Source: Brachynemurus nebulosus (taxonomy: Eukaryota > Arthropoda > Insecta > Neuroptera > Myrmeleontidae). Taken from it: a DNA stretch of 64,000 bases. Position numbers and translations under genes: made by a program. The DNA is taken from the NCBI GenBank assembly GCA_035578155.1, contig JAPWDM010000004.1, positions 58,760,160 through 58,824,159 of the forward strand, in the 5' to 3' direction. The notes beneath the pieces were generated by a model, which had not been told where the DNA came from, made no database searches, and saw only the letters and a program-made list of their open reading frames with translations. How positions within the stretch are numbered: position 1 is the stretch's first letter; the number at the start of each line of letters is the position of its first letter. This document shows positions 35,240 through 47,778 of the stretch, in pieces.

Positions 35240-37137
35240 GCATGCTATAAAATTTATAAAAATCAAAACAAATACCATAATAATTTTAACCAGTAGATAA
35301 ATTAAGATTCTTTGGACAATTTCTGAAAACAAAATTATATACGTGAAACAAGACTACCAAATTATTACCCCTCGCAAAAGAAAGATGCCGCTGCTGCAGC
35401 ATACTGGGACGCGTACGAATTTCTCTTTTTAGCAATCAAATATTTTTGAAATAAAACCTTATGGGTACTACATAATATTATATATTACAAAACTTAATTA
35501 CTGTAATATTTACTGTAATACTTCTTTTAAAAATAAAATAAATCATCTTTGCAAAAATTAACAATATTTTTTAACTTACAAAATGTACGCATATGAACTT
35601 CCACTTCCGTCATTTTTTGAATTTAAAAGAAAATCTGTTACAAATCTGTTAAAAATATTTTTAATTGATATACAAATTAGACAGTTTGGATATTCATATT
35701 ATTGAAAAAAGATCCAAATTTATGGGAAATTACAGTAGTTTTTTTTTTATTTAAATTTTGTCGCAAGATCAGATATGCTGCTGGACGAATACAAGTATGT
35801 CTGATTGTAATACAATTCGTCAGCTGAGTATTGGTTTTTGTACCAAGTCCATTTTTAAAAGTTTTTTTTTTTCTGATGGTTTCGATTTCCTCAACGCCTA
35901 AAACTAATAAAATAACCATCTCGAACAATTTTTTAAAAAGTTGAATTGGTACAAACTAATACTCTGCTGACGAATTGTACATTTAGAAAATACTAATTCG
36001 AAATAAGAACTGAGAAAACAGCTAAAGAAATAAATGCTTGTAGAACATTCATTAGTATTTTTAAAAAGTTTTGCCATACATTAAAATATAGGTAGGTTGC
36101 TTATTAGAGTGAGCTGAAAAAACAACTACAATAAACTACCATAAATGAATTTTACTGTATAATATTTATCTTGAAAACTTGGTCATCTGAAATTTTCTGA
36201 TAATTTTTACCCGATAGAAAAATAAGAGTGAAAACCATATAAATGCGAATTAATAAAATGAAAAACTTTTTCATTTGTTTTTGAAAATAACATCACAAAA
36301 AAGTCTCTTATACGTGCGTCTTCATCACAATTCTATAAACTTTGGAAACGGAAAAGCGTAGTTTATTAATCACTAAATATTGTCGGAAAGTTTCGACAGA
36401 ACATTGACGACTTGTATGTATGGGTGCGTGTACGTGTAATTTCAGAATATGGATTGCTACTCCTGTTGTCGTACAACTACTATGCCGTACCTCATAGTCA
36501 TTTATTTTGTAATAAAAAGTCGATAATCCAACAAGTACAGAGCAAACATCAACTAAAACTCAAATTGACTTGACTGACTTAGCGTACTACAAACAAGTGA
36601 AAAGTTTTGCAAGTTGCCAAAAAAAAAAACTGTCTAAAAGTTAAGACATTTATTTTATAGTAGTATTGTGTATGTGTTCTCTACGTAAAGTACTTCTAAT
36701 AGAATTGGAATGGTTATGTAGGTATGTATATATACTGTCGATATTACATCCTAAAATTAATTTAAATGATATAGTTGAATAATTCAGATCTAATTTATAT
36801 ATTCACGATTTTATTGTGTTTATCCAGGATCAACTTATCTGTATATAAGAAATAGGTATTTCGATATAATTACACAAGTAAATATTTTGTAAGATTGAAA
36901 TAGGTCTCAGATTCAGTCTGCCTGGCTGTAGATAGGGCTCGAATAAGTCAAACCATATCAGGGGCTAACCAAAAATGTAATATTTCATCACTTCCGGCCA
37001 TAAACAAGTTGAGTGTTCTGGCGCAAATCGAGGTACATAATTAAGACTCTCTGTACTAACTTTAATGCGGCAGGATTATATTTAATATAAATTAAAATAT
37101 GTAGATATTTTAATCAATAAAAAAGTTAATTAAAAAA
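35240..37137. other. No supported gene
   Basis: AT-rich sequence with scattered short open frames (for example 35677-35928, minus) lacking domains. No convincing repeat structure. Confidence 0.4.
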
Positions 37138-37372
37138 TTAAAAAACCCGACTGCGTTTAAAGTAAACTAAAACGGTGGAAACAAGATGAATAGAGGAAAA
37201 GAAGGATGAATAAAAAGTAAAGCAGTCGGAGACATCAAACTTTCTCTTTAACTTGGTACAAGAGGTATGCATGGTACAAGAGGTATTACTTTTTATTCAT
37301 TTTTCTTTTTCTCTATTTCATCTTGTTTCCACCGTTTTAGTTTACTTTAAGCGCAGCCGGGTTTTTTGATTC
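37138..37372. repeat. Hairpin element, ~85-bp arms, with a third arm copy to 37481
   Basis: AAAAAACCCGACTGCGTTTA, AAGTAAACTAAAACGGTGGA and AACAAGATGAA are matched inverted, ending TTAAGCGCAGCCGGGTTTTT. A further partial arm (CCACCGTTTTGGTTTGCTTT, CGCTGTCGGGTTTTTTGATT) lies at 37401-37481. Probably a MITE end that rearranged. Confidence 0.75.
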
Positions 37373-37744
37373 TTTTAATTTTTTTATTTATAAATTTTTC
37401 TCTTTCTCTACATTTTCTTCTTCTTTCCACCGTTTTGGTTTGCTTTTTACGCTGTCGGGTTTTTTGATTTCTTAATTTAGTTAACTTTTTTTATTCAGGT
37501 CTTTTTAGCGTTGTATAATTATTTACAAGAAAAAATATGTAGGTACACATATGAGATTACTGAGACTGGCAGCGTAAATAACCACGAATTAGATATTAAA
37601 AATTTTTTATACTAGAGCTAATATACTAGATTTTGTCTACGAATTCGTCCGCGTAGAGTCATTGAAGGTTGATAAAATGAGTTCGTACACTTACTATGTC
37701 GTCATCGACTTCACAAGAATGAAATTATCGACAAAACCTAGTTT

Positions 37745-38560
37745 CCATATAAATTTTCTACCCTTGTTCTACCACCTATGAAATTTTAAAAATCTGCACT
37801 TGGTACTCGCTTACGTTACTAAAGAACCCCTGTGCAGAATTTCACGTTTCTAGACTCAATGGTTTTCTATATAAATTTTCATCCCCTATTTTGTATCCTT
37901 ACGGAATAAAATTCCAATAATCCCTTTTAGAGCTCACCTACGCTACATAAGGAAATCCTGTACAAAATTTTACCTTTCTGGGCCCAGTAGGTTGTTTAAT
38001 AAATTTTGACCGCCTATTTTACTCCCCTAAGAGTTGAATTTCCAAAACCCCTTCTTGGTGCTCGCCTACTTTATATAAAGGACCCCTTTGTAGAATTTCA
38101 GGTTTCTAGACTCAACAGTTTTCTATATAAATTTTCAGCCCCTATTTTAATCCCTTGGGAAGCGAAATTCTAAAAATCTAATCTTGGTACTTGCTTGCGT
38201 TACTAAAGGAACCTTTGTACAAAATTTTATGTTTCTAAACTCAGCGATTTGCTATATAAATTTTCATCCCCTATTTTACACCCTTAATGGATACATTTTT
38301 ACAAAAATCCTCTCTCTTAATACTCATCTACATTACTAAAGGACCCCTTTGGCCCTGTGCAAAATTTTAAATTTCATAAATTGTCATCCCCGAATATATA
38401 CCCTTAGGGGATGAATTTTCCAAAAAACTTTTCTTGGTGTTTCCCTACGTTACATAAAGAACTCGTTTGCAAAATTTCACGTTTCTAGACTCAATGGTTT
38501 GTTATATCAATTTTTCATCCCCTATTTAGGGGATAAATTTTGAAATTTCATGTAGCCTAT
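37745..38560 (+). repeat. Tandem repeat, ~120-130-bp unit, about 7 diverged copies
   Basis: TATATAAATTTTCATCCCCT, TTAGGGGATGAATTTTC, CTTGGTGCTCGCCTACGTTA and AAAATTTCACGTTTCTAGAC repeat near 37748, 37868, 37990, 38120, 38248, 38370 and 38495. After the last unit, 38590-38650 (CCAAGTCGTTTAGGCTACAT) resembles the tail of repeats common in insect genomes. Non-coding. Confidence 0.8.
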
Positions 38561-38673
38561 AGTACTCCCGAAATTGTGACGAATCCAGTGACACCTTCTT
38601 TACCAAAATCCACCAAGTCGTTTAGGCTACATGCTGCGCCACAGAAACAGACGTAGTCAGAGGATACATACAT

Positions 38674-39771
38674 ACCGGGTAAGATTGGCCCATTTTTTAC
38701 GTTTTTTTACGTAAACTGCCTTATATTTCTCATATATATTTAGGTAACTTCCTCTTACTATTAGCTATTGAACTCTGCATATTTCAAAGTATACATTGAC
38801 TAGTTATTAGAGCTCAGAACTTATTTAATTTCTATTTTAAGATGTTCTGAAAATTTGGGACAATCTTGCCTTTATTTGTGGTAACATTGTCCCAAATACA
38901 AAATGTCGTAATAATTAATGCCAAATATTATTTGGGACAATGTTCGACATTTTTAATTGTCGTTGTACGTAAATAGATAGTGTACAATATGTTAGGGACA
39001 AGACCCGCTCCAAGGGCGGGCAACCCGGGCATTTGCCCGGGGCGGTAAATTTTAAGGGCGGTAATTTTGTAAATTTTTTTCATTCAATTCCTGATTTTTC
39101 ATTTAATAAATATTTCATAATTATTTCTATAGTAACCACCAACAAAATAATTTAAACTTTTTTTTAATTAAAAAAAAAGACAAACACTCAATAATATTAT
39201 TTTAAAAAGGAATAAAAAATAGTAATAATAATGGAAAAAAGTATGTGAAATTCGTAATAAAAAATAGTATATGCAACTCGTGCAGTATTGTCGATTGCCC
39301 ACACTTATTGCCCAATATACTATTCTTTTAATGGAAATTAAAAAAAAAAACAGGGTGGACCAATCTTGCCCCAATACTTGGGCCAAAGTTACCCCAGCTT
39401 ACAGAATCACACTTTACAAATAAACAAGGTAAGTATCAGAAAAAACAAACTTAAAATATTTTGAATGTAAATGAAAGCTGTTATACACTTACCAATCAAA
39501 AATCTTAAGTAGTTCTGGATGTGTAAGCAAAAGTTGGTTTGCATCAAAACATTCACAAGAAGTAACGGTGAAGTTGGAGCAGCACTGAGCAGTGGCAAAA
39601 GATGGAATTAAATCAATCTTAGCATTCGAGTATAGTCAGTGCTGCTACCTGTCATTTACCACAAGAACCAAGTTAATAGCTGCATTTGCTAACTAATAGT
39701 AAATCAAACTGTCTTTTTCCAAGACTTGGGCCAATCTTACCCTTAAGGGCCAATCTTACCCCAAGTTACGA
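38674..39771. mobile_element. Inverted-repeat element with GGTAAGATTGGCCC ends
   Basis: Left ACCGGGTAAGATTGGCCC, right GGGCCAATCTTACCCCAAGT. Related motifs recur inside at about 38858, 39358 and 39728. Near 39003-39060 a GC-rich stretch (CGGGCAACCCGGGCATTTGC, CCGGGGCGGTAAATTT) looks like the end of a further element inserted within. No transposase seen. Target duplication not resolved. Confidence 0.6.
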
Positions 39772-40103
39772 TACTTCCTAAACACATTACCCTCCTTCTG
39801 ATGCTGTCGGGTAAAAATAGCTAGAGCTACGTTGTTCAAAAGAAAAATGAATTTAATATTTTAAATATACAACTTGGACGAAAAAATAATTATACAGAGA
39901 ATACAGGTAGACTAATTAATTACAAAACAAATCACTCGCAATATACCAGCTGTCGCATATTCCACACAGAAAGCATTATGGAACCAAACTGCAAGCGCCT
40001 TGTCTCGAGTAGAGTATCCTGAATGAAGTCCCAAATGAAGTCCCCCAAGTCCCAGTTTCGAAAGTCCCACCAAAACAAAAAAATCCAGTTATTTTTTTTT
40101 ATA

Positions 40104-40861
40104 GGTATTAGGAGAACATAATAATATATTGTTTAAATTTTAAAACAGTAATTTGGATGAACTCTTTCTCTACCATTCAAAAATAAATTGATGTCCCTCT
40201 GATAGTGTATTAGGATTTTGTTATTACTGTGTTGCGGCGATTCCGTATTTGCGGGGACCTTTTTTGTCGTTATCGAACGAAAATTATCGACAACGAATCT
40301 TACCACAAATTGAGTAAATAAATAACTTAATAAATTGATTAAGATATTTTTATGTATGATATATTGATGCAATACAGACTATTTTTAAAAAATTACTTTT
40401 CGTTACCTTTCGTAATTATCTTTTGTCGTAAACCTAAATCTCATAAAAGACCTACAACAAAAAAATAACGACTTTTTTAAAGGCTGAATCGAAGCAAATT
40501 ATAGGTATTCCAAACATATTAGCGCTACTAAAACGTAATTTTCGTAATCGCAAATTATTGATATCGAAAATAACGATATTTTCAAAATGGACAAATAAGG
40601 AAAGAAAATAATTCTTCGAAATTTTCGCACCTGCTAAATTATAAAATCCTTCTTGACTTTTTTATCTCATACGATAATTTCAGTAAACTTTACTAACGTT
40701 TCAATAAAATTAGTTATTAGTTATAACTAATAACTACAACTAAAAACTAAAGTAGTTATTCGTTATAACTAATAACTAAATTTTTCAGTTATTATTTATT
40801 AGTTGCAAAAGAATAATTTAGTTATTAGTTATTAGTTATAACTAACATCTGGCCAACACTG
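40104..40861 (-). mobile_element. Dispersed element K, copy 2
   Basis: Inverted copy of 10453-11241: GGTATTAGGAGAACATAATA at the low-coordinate end and ATCTGGCCAACACTG at 40861. Block order is conserved (ATAACGATATTTTC, runs of AACTAATAACT). No coding content. Confidence 0.7.
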
Positions 40862-41062
40862 CCTGTATGTATATCGAATGTTTTGGGTAGTACTCAAATA
40901 CAACGAAAAAAATTAACTGGTTAAGATGTATAAAGTGCCAAAAATAGTTACATATGACATGCACTGTGTATGGAGATGTGTGTAATATATGTTCAAGAGA
41001 ATCGCTGCGCCAAAAAAGTGCAAAATTGTTAATATTACCTATGCGGCGTCTCTCCTTCTTTG

Positions 41063-41285
41063 ATGCGGCATCTCTCCCATAGGTGTGGGAGAGACGCCGT
41101 TTTGCAGGCTCTACAAAAAAGTTAATTTTGAATCCTTTATGGCTCAAAATTTAAAATTTTTTTAAATAATTTTAAAGAACAATGTTCACATTTATTGTGC
41201 ACCAAATTTCAAATCAATTAAATGCATACTTTGAGAATTATCAAGTATTTTCAAAAAGTCCGGCATCTCTCCCGCATTCACCCTA
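41063..41285. mobile_element. Small element/hairpin with GGGAGAGACGCCG ends
   Basis: A 13-bp stem pairs CGGCATCTCTCCC with GGGAGAGACGCCG around 41068-41098. A third inverted motif, CCGGCATCTCTCCCGC, lies at 41262-41277, and GCGGCGTCTCTCC at 41043-41055. The interval 41079-41285 could be one element with GGTGNGGGAGAGAYGCCG ends. Confidence 0.5.
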
Positions 41286-41289
41286 ACTA

Positions 41290-42690
41290 TATGCAATAAT
41301 ATTCTTGCACAATTTAACAAAATCAAATTTTAATATTAGTTGTATAAAATGTAAAGTTTTAGTCAGACACCAACAAGCATAATTTGATATATTTTAGCCC
41401 ATTATTAATTACAAGGCAATTCAGTTGCTGAAAACCTTGTAGAAATATTTTTATTTTGCTGATTGTCAGTAAAATTACGATTGACACCTCAAATTAGCTG
41501 TCCAGTTTTGAGATTTTAGACTTTAAATTACAGCTTTGAGCAAAAACAGGTAAACTAGTATTTTTCATGCAGTTTTCATATATGCTATTCAAATTTTAAT
41601 ATACTGAAACATATTCACCCTATTTCAAAATTTACCCTCAATTTTACCTGAAAGCTCCTCCAGTGGGTCCGACCCTGGATGTATACACATCAATAGAAAG
41701 CTCAAAAAAAAAATAAAGTGTTTTGTCAATTTAAAGTTTTTTTCTATCTGTTGTCGTTTCCAAGTAATCAAGCAAAATTAAAATTTTACCCTAATTTTGA
41801 GGGGTGATTTCACCCCTTAAATCGCGACGGTGGCAGATAAAAAAAAATACGGGTCTGTTATTTTCGCTTGTACTACACCTATACCAAGTTTCATCAAAGT
41901 TGTGAATTGACAGATCAAAACCTTTCCTTGTAAGTAAATGTAATCAATTTTTTGGATTTAATAGATTTTAGTCCAAAAAACTTACAAAAAAATCTTTAAA
42001 CCCGTTTTACTAAAAACTACATTTTCAAATCGACTGTCAGCACACAGTTCCGACGGGTGGTCATTAATTAGAAAACCGAACGGGGTTTCAAAGGAAACAA
42101 TTTTTTTAGTCCCCAAACCTAAAAAATTCAATCCCTTTAAATTTCAATCCTTTCTTACAGACAAAAATAACAAAAAAATCCCGGATTTTTCATTTTTTTT
42201 TTTAAAACTTACAGTTTTTTATTTTCTTTCTAAACCTATGTAATTATGTTTTTTTGAAGCGTCGATTTTGACACTACATATAAAATTCATGCTCATCGGG
42301 AAAAAGGGAAATAAATTTTTTTTTTTTTTTTGATACTTAAAGGAATCCGTAATAATGTGCATAAGGTTTAAAATCGATTGTATATAAGGTTTCTTTAGAA
42401 AAAATTATTGAAAATGTTCGTTTTTTTAGCTTCTAGCCCTGAATAACCCCTTAAGGATTCACATCAAGGATTACCATGAAAACGCTCCTTTAAACGGAGG
42501 AGTGTCATGCAGGTAATATACGTAGTGCGATCCGTAAGTTCTTAGCCTCACATAGTTAATAGAGGCCAATCTAAAATATTTAATCTTTATAATGTAGATA
42601 CAAGAATAGTAATATACTGTGTTGGGTTTCAGCGTTTTCCGATAGCAACTTTATTGCTGAGAGTACTTTAAACATTTTGTAGTCGAGTAA
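41290..42690. other. Non-coding; no clear boundaries
   Basis: AT-rich sequence with a CCCTGAATAACCCCTTAAGG motif near 42438 that recurs in altered form at 46762. No gene supported. Confidence 0.4.
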
Positions 42691-42699
42691 TTTTTGAAA

Positions 42700-42955
42700 A
42701 TGTGCAAAATTGAGTATCGTGCAGTTGTTAAGTTTTTAACTAAAGAAGGTCTAACGCTAAGGTAAATAAAAGGAAGAATGACTGTCGTGTACACTGATTC
42801 TTGTCCATATTATGGAACAATAATGCAACAACATTTTCCAATGATGAAAAAAAAAACAAACTGTTTACGACCATGTCAACAGTAAAGATTCGGCATATTT
42901 TTATAGCGACATAGAAGCGTTAATTAAATGTTATGAAAACTACTGCAATATAGGG
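42700..42955 (+). pseudogene. Mariner-type transposase relic
   Basis: From the ATG at 42700 the frame reads MCKIEYRAVVKFLTKEGLT, then a TAA (about 42762-42764), then IKGRMTVVYTDSCPYYGT. This is the N-terminal helix-turn-helix (HTH_48-type) pattern of mariner/SETMAR-like transposases. After a jump of frame near 42850, VYDHVNSKDSAYFYSDIEAL and ENYCNIG resemble the C-terminal end of the same protein family. The whole DD34D catalytic domain is missing, so the gene is an internally deleted relic. The N-terminal call is firm; the C-terminal match is weaker. A (TA)n array follows at 42973. Confidence 0.65.
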
Positions 42956-42969
42956 AGACTAGATTGAAA

Positions 42970-42972
<3 letters not shown>

Positions 42973-43035
<63 letters not shown>
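42973..43035. repeat. (TA)n microsatellite
   Basis: About 63 bp of TA dinucleotide directly 3' of the mariner relic. Confidence 0.97.
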
Positions 43036-43039
<4 letters not shown>

Positions 43040-43059
43040 CTTTTTTCGCTACATTTTAA

Positions 43060-43870
43060 CATGTGTAGGGCCCCCCTATGGAAGTTAAGAGCTGAAATTT
43101 GATAAGTTGGGCTCATTTCCGATGCACCTTATACTATCAAAGTGGAATCAGATTTTGGATTCGACACAATTGTTAAATTGTTAAAGTTTAAACTTTAAGG
43201 GGGTGGTGGGGGGCAACAAAACAAGCCGGTTCCAACAGAAAAAGCTGTTCCAAGCCGATTGGAAATAATGTTTTGGTCAATTATCTACAACATATCCCAA
43301 ATTCAGCTTCCTACGATGATTTGGAGGGAGTCGAGGGGGAAGGAATTATTTTGGCTGGATCTAACACCCCCACAGTCCCAGAATTAACTTAGAGGGTTGA
43401 AATTTGGTATGTTGTTAGAGTTCGTACCTAGGGTCTGCTATTTAGAGGTTTTAATATTTTACACCCACCTCCACCATTTTTAAGCTACAATATCATGCTT
43501 TTTCGACGTTTTCAAAGTTTGTACCACTCGCACAAGTCACCCAATTAAACCTAGAGGGCTGAAATTTTGTATTCGGATTGAGTTAGTATCGAGGGGGTGC
43601 CTTTTGGAGGTTTCAACTTTTAACCGTTACCCCCACGATTTTTACGCCAATATTTCCTTGATTTTTTTACTTTTTTTTCTAACACGTCTAAAGACTCTCT
43701 AAGGAAACCTAGAGGGCTGAAATTTTGTACGTTAGTATTCAGCTAGTGCCTTTTAGGGATTTTTTGGGTTAGCATTCAGCTAGTGCCTCTTAGGGATTCC
43801 ACATTACTTTTCCCCCACTTCTCCCATTTTTACATTGAAATTCAATGATATTGTTAAATGTGTTGAAAAT
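43060..43870 (+). repeat. Degenerate repeats with CCTAGAGGGCTGAAATTT cores
   Basis: The core recurs near 43389, 43552 and 43710, with GAGCTGAAATTTGATAAG near 43089; spacing is about 150-160 bp after the second copy. Between cores are CCCCCACC-rich stretches. Non-coding; resembles the 37745 array in style but not in sequence. Confidence 0.55.
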
Positions 43871-43879
43871 ACTTTAATT

Positions 43880-45144
43880 GTACCCTAACACAAGTAGGCG
43901 AATAGTAATTTTAAAAATTTAACAAAAAATAAACTTTATTTTATAACAAATGTAATACATAAATATTAAGTAATTTAAAAATGTTATTAAAGTCACTGTT
44001 TATTTATAAAGTAGGAATTTTGAATTTTTATTTATAAAATATAAATTTTGGATTTTTTTGGAAAGAAAAAATATCTTCATAAAGGCCTTCCAATTTACTA
44101 TTTAAGGTCCTTTTTTAATATTTAAATATAAAACACAAAGGCAATTGGCGGATAAGCATGGGTAGGAATGCCCTTGTACGAATTGTGTTGGCTTTTTTCC
44201 TGCTAACTGCTATCGGCACAAAATTGAAATTTACTGAGGTTCAGCCCAAAAACTTTTTTAAAGCTCCGATCAGCCGGACACTCTTCATCAGTTTTGAAAC
44301 CACCAAAATTGCAAATCTCTTGTAGACTTTCAATTATATTTCGCTTCTAGACATTCAATACCGAAGATGAAGGGAAAAATTCGACTTCCGTGATGGGGCC
44401 CCGCTGCTCACGTCGTTTTTTTTTTTAAATTACAACTAGTAGTTACCACTCCCCCCCCCCCCCCAAAAAAAAAAGAAAAATCCCGAAAAAGTGTTTTTTT
44501 AGCACATGACTTGTAACAGACCCCTTAAGTTACATTTCATAAAATATTATCTTTGCCAGAAAAATATTTCCAAATTTTCTGTACATTTCCATTCAGTATT
44601 TCTCCATAAAAATTATTACTTTTCTATAACAAAGAATATATGTGGAAACTAGTGGCACTTAATTATGATGTTTATTTACAAAATATACTCGTCAATTTTA
44701 CTACATAGTTATACCGTTAGCTATGTTAATACATATTTATTAATGGAATTCTAGTTCCGATAAAAACGTAAGAAACCATATTATTCGTCTTTTTAAAATA
44801 ATTATTCTTATAGTAACTCACGTCAGAAACGAAATAATTGAGAAAAAATGACTTTTACCTCCATTTTCCTACATGGATAGTTCTAGGGCCACAAATTCAA
44901 TATTATTGTCCTGGTCGTTACTGAACTAAACTGACATTTATTTTTACTGAACTATAAAGCTATATCCTATACCAAAAATTCATTCCTACATTGGTTTGTA
45001 CGAAATTGACTTGGCAAAATACATTTCCAAGTATACAATGTCGCACGAGTAACTTATTTACAGTATCGCTGAATCACGCATCGATCTAGTTTACTTGCCG
45101 AGTACCCGAGTATCCGGAATCCGGATAATGTTTAAGATGTACCA

Positions 45145-45146
<2 letters not shown>
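43880..45146. other. No supported gene
   Basis: AT-rich sequence with homopolymer runs (about 14 C near 44450-44464, followed by A). No gene or repeat structure recognised. Confidence 0.4.

Positions 45147-45222
<76 letters not shown>
45147..45222. repeat. (TA)n microsatellite
   Basis: About 76 bp of TA dinucleotide; flanks do not match the other TA-flanked families. Confidence 0.97.
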
Positions 45223-45224
<2 letters not shown>

Positions 45225-45751
45225 TAATAATAGGTACATTATTATATGATCTGTTTGCTCAAATAGAATTGACCATCTCTTCCTCTCTTTAATAAACTTA
45301 ACTATTAGTTAGTGCTTTAGGGAATTTAAGTATATATTGTGCGTACATAGGAGCAGAATGCAGCTCCTCAGATATAATATTTACATACAACAAAACGAAA
45401 TTTGTTCAGAATAATCCATTGTAAATAGTTTATTGTGTGTTGGTGTCTCTACCAATGCAGATAGCTATTTCCACGAACTACCAATATCCTTAGCAAATTG
45501 TTGTGTATTTAACAATTGTTATTTAATTCCTTTGTCTTTAATTGTTTAAATATTTTATAATCAAATGCGGTTGCTACACCCCCGTAATAAACACTCTCCT
45601 AAGCAATGGTGTATTCTCATGTACCTACTAATGCCGATAATAATGTTGGTAAGTTACATTTTCCGAACTCTTGTTTATATTCATGGTAACCAAGAAATAA
45701 CAGTGCAGTAAGTAAATAAGTTTGAAAATAACTATAATTATTTATTTATTC

Positions 45752-46075
45752 GCGACGCAAAGATTTTCATTTGCGCCTCTGGTAGTAAAATTAGAACTAG
45801 CATCAAGTAAAAATATACGTAGGTATACGTTTAATTGGGGATATAAAATCTAGTAAGCCGCACATAATTTGTATAATATATATTTCTATCGATAATTAAA
45901 CGTATAAATTTTTTTTTACAACAATATTTTTTTTGGGATATATAAATTTCACGAAGAATTTTTTCAACCTTCTCCCAAATTGCGTGGACTACTAAAAATT
46001 CTTCGTGAAATTTTTTTTTACTTGATGCAGCTTCTAATTTAAAAAATCAGAGGTGCTAACGTAATCTTTGCGTCA
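45752..46075. mobile_element. MITE with GACGCAAAGATT ends
   Basis: Left GACGCAAAGATTTTCATTTG then CGCCTCTG; right CAGAGGTGCTAACGTAATCT then TTGCGTC. Further inverted pairs lie inside (TTCACGAAGAATTTTT with AAAAATTCTTCGTGAAA), so most of the ~324 bp can fold on itself. It is absent at the matching place in the copy at 6715-7190, showing an insertion. Confidence 0.75.
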
Positions 46076-46454
46076 CCAATATTGAAATTGAAAGTACAAA
46101 TTAATATTACAATGTTCATTCGTATGCAGGATATTATTGTTTCTTTTGTCCTTTTTCTTTATATTTTGTTGACATTTCAAAGAATTAGTTTCCCTTTCAG
46201 TTTATTAAAATGAATTTGGAACCAATCAAAAATCCTCCATCAATTTCATTATTCTCACTTTTATCGCAGTTTAGTAAATTATTTTTCTCAATTTTTTTTA
46301 ATGAAATGTTTGCGCGAATTACTGACATTTAATTATAATGTTTATCTGCAAAAATACTTGTCAATTATCGCTGCATAGAATTGTTAGAAGTTGCTACAAT
46401 TTCTAACATTTATTTCTAGCATTCTTTGTGATGTGAGATACAATGAGTTATTGA

Positions 46455-46550
46455 GAATTGCCATTTTTATTACAGCTGAACTATTTATTAATCAAAAAAA
46501 TTGTTCGAATAGCAGTTGTGGATATTACTGGCGGCAATCAATCATTCAAC
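46455..46550 (+). repeat. Dispersed repeat J, copy 1
   Basis: TTTATTACAGCTGAACTATT, AAAAATTGTTCGAATAGCAG and GGCGGCAATC match 49385-49475 (TTATTACAGCTAAACCGTT, AAATTGTTCAAATAAGAG, GGGGCAACCG). Confidence 0.5.
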
Positions 46551-46600
46551 CATTTGTTTTTGTGTACTTGGATTTTGCAATGTAGTGTTTTCCCACAATA

Positions 46601-47267
46601 TGTTCGTTGTCTCTTTTATTGATGTAATTGTATGCGTACGGTCAATTTAACAATTCAAAGCGATCAAGAGAACAATTTAACCATTAATTGCATATACATA
46701 TAATTCGGCTAAATTTTAACAGATAAGAACCGAGGAGGGAGCATGATTTTTTTTCTGCAACCCTGAATAATCCCTTCAGGTGTAGCAATTATTGATTCCA
46801 AAGGAGCAATTTGGGAGCAATTTAGCCATATAAAAAACAAAAAGATTTTCAAACTTTCGGCGCTAAATTTCTTTCCGGTAAAATACCATCGTCTAATAGA
46901 GTGTACATACATACACATAAAGCAATGGATATTTTCAACAAGCTAAAAATATGAGTATGACCGGTTCGCGTTATATAATGAATTATACATACTTACCATT
47001 CAGTGGATGTAGTATTTGTATTAATGACAAGAAAATGTAATTGCTTAAGTTTGCAATAAAACAGCTGATGCCCGGCTATTACCTGTAAAAAGAGAGAAAT
47101 ATTCTTAGGTTATACAGTATACATATTATATAAATTGAAACGTTTTTGGGTAACAGCCACGATATCTCCTACAACTACCTACCGCCAACCACTGGTGTTT
47201 TTAGTTGAATTTTCATTGTTGACTACGGTAGTTAGGGTGATAACTGTTGCGAATATGGAAATATAGT
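46601..47267. other. No supported gene
   Basis: AT-rich sequence without a supported gene or structure. Confidence 0.35.
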
Positions 47268-47486
47268 TACAGTATAGCACCGATAATGGAAACATCAGTT
47301 TTGGAAATTTTTTGAGAGCATCAAATTAGTCAACATCACTTTTGGAAAGTTGCATCAAAAATGTCAAGTATTTAATATTTATGTACTTGACATTTTTGAT
47401 GCAACTTTCCAAAAGTGATGTTGACTAATTTGATGCTCTCAAAAAATTTCCAAAACTGATGTTTACATTATCGGTGCTATACTGTA
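47268..47486. mobile_element. Near-perfect 219-bp palindrome (hairpin MITE)
   Basis: TACAGTATAGCACCGATAAT at the left to ATTATCGGTGCTATACTGTA at the right. Arms of about 100 bp match almost exactly around a short loop near 47377, including CATCACTTTTGGAAAGTTGC and its complement. Ends begin and finish with TA. Any transcript would form a long hairpin. Confidence 0.88.
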
Positions 47487-47778
47487 TTTTAAGTGCTCAT
47501 CTTCGAGGACCAATGTAAAATTTCCATAAGGGAAAAGTTAAAAAAAGTCACAAGAATGCTTTTGATGGAATATCTATATCTATCAATCTATTTATCTCTA
47601 TCTCTTTATATACACTTTTGGCTCGTTGTAAACAACATCAAAAATTGAAGTAGAATCATATGCCTAATTTTTTTACTTATATATGAATTTTATTATCTAA
47701 AAAGAGTATATGATTCGATTTAGGTCTTTTTAAGTGAATTTCCATTTTGGAAAAATTAACTTATTACAGCGGGTGTCA

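Larger units (their letters stand above)
45650..46600 (+). repeat. Dispersed repeat, copy 2 (related to 6715-7190), interrupted
   Basis: Block order matches 6715-7190: GTTACATTTTCCGAACTCTT, CATGGTAACCAAGAAATAAC, ATTGAAATTGAAAGTA, ATTTTGTTGACATTTCAAAG, AATGAATTTGGAACCAAT. The copy is split by the MITE at 45752-46075. Confidence 0.6.

Noticed and set aside
38674..39771. Membership of the CCGTCAG...GGGGC element family at 4059
   Set aside because: Both ends contain a GGGG/GGCCC theme, but the terminal 15 bases do not align and the TA flank is not clear.
40842..41147. 101-codon minus-strand frame
   Set aside because: It runs across the end of element K and the GGGAGAGACGCCG hairpin and has no domain.
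44446..44475. Poly-C/poly-A run as a functional element
   Set aside because: A simple homopolymer run prone to sequencing error, with no associated feature.
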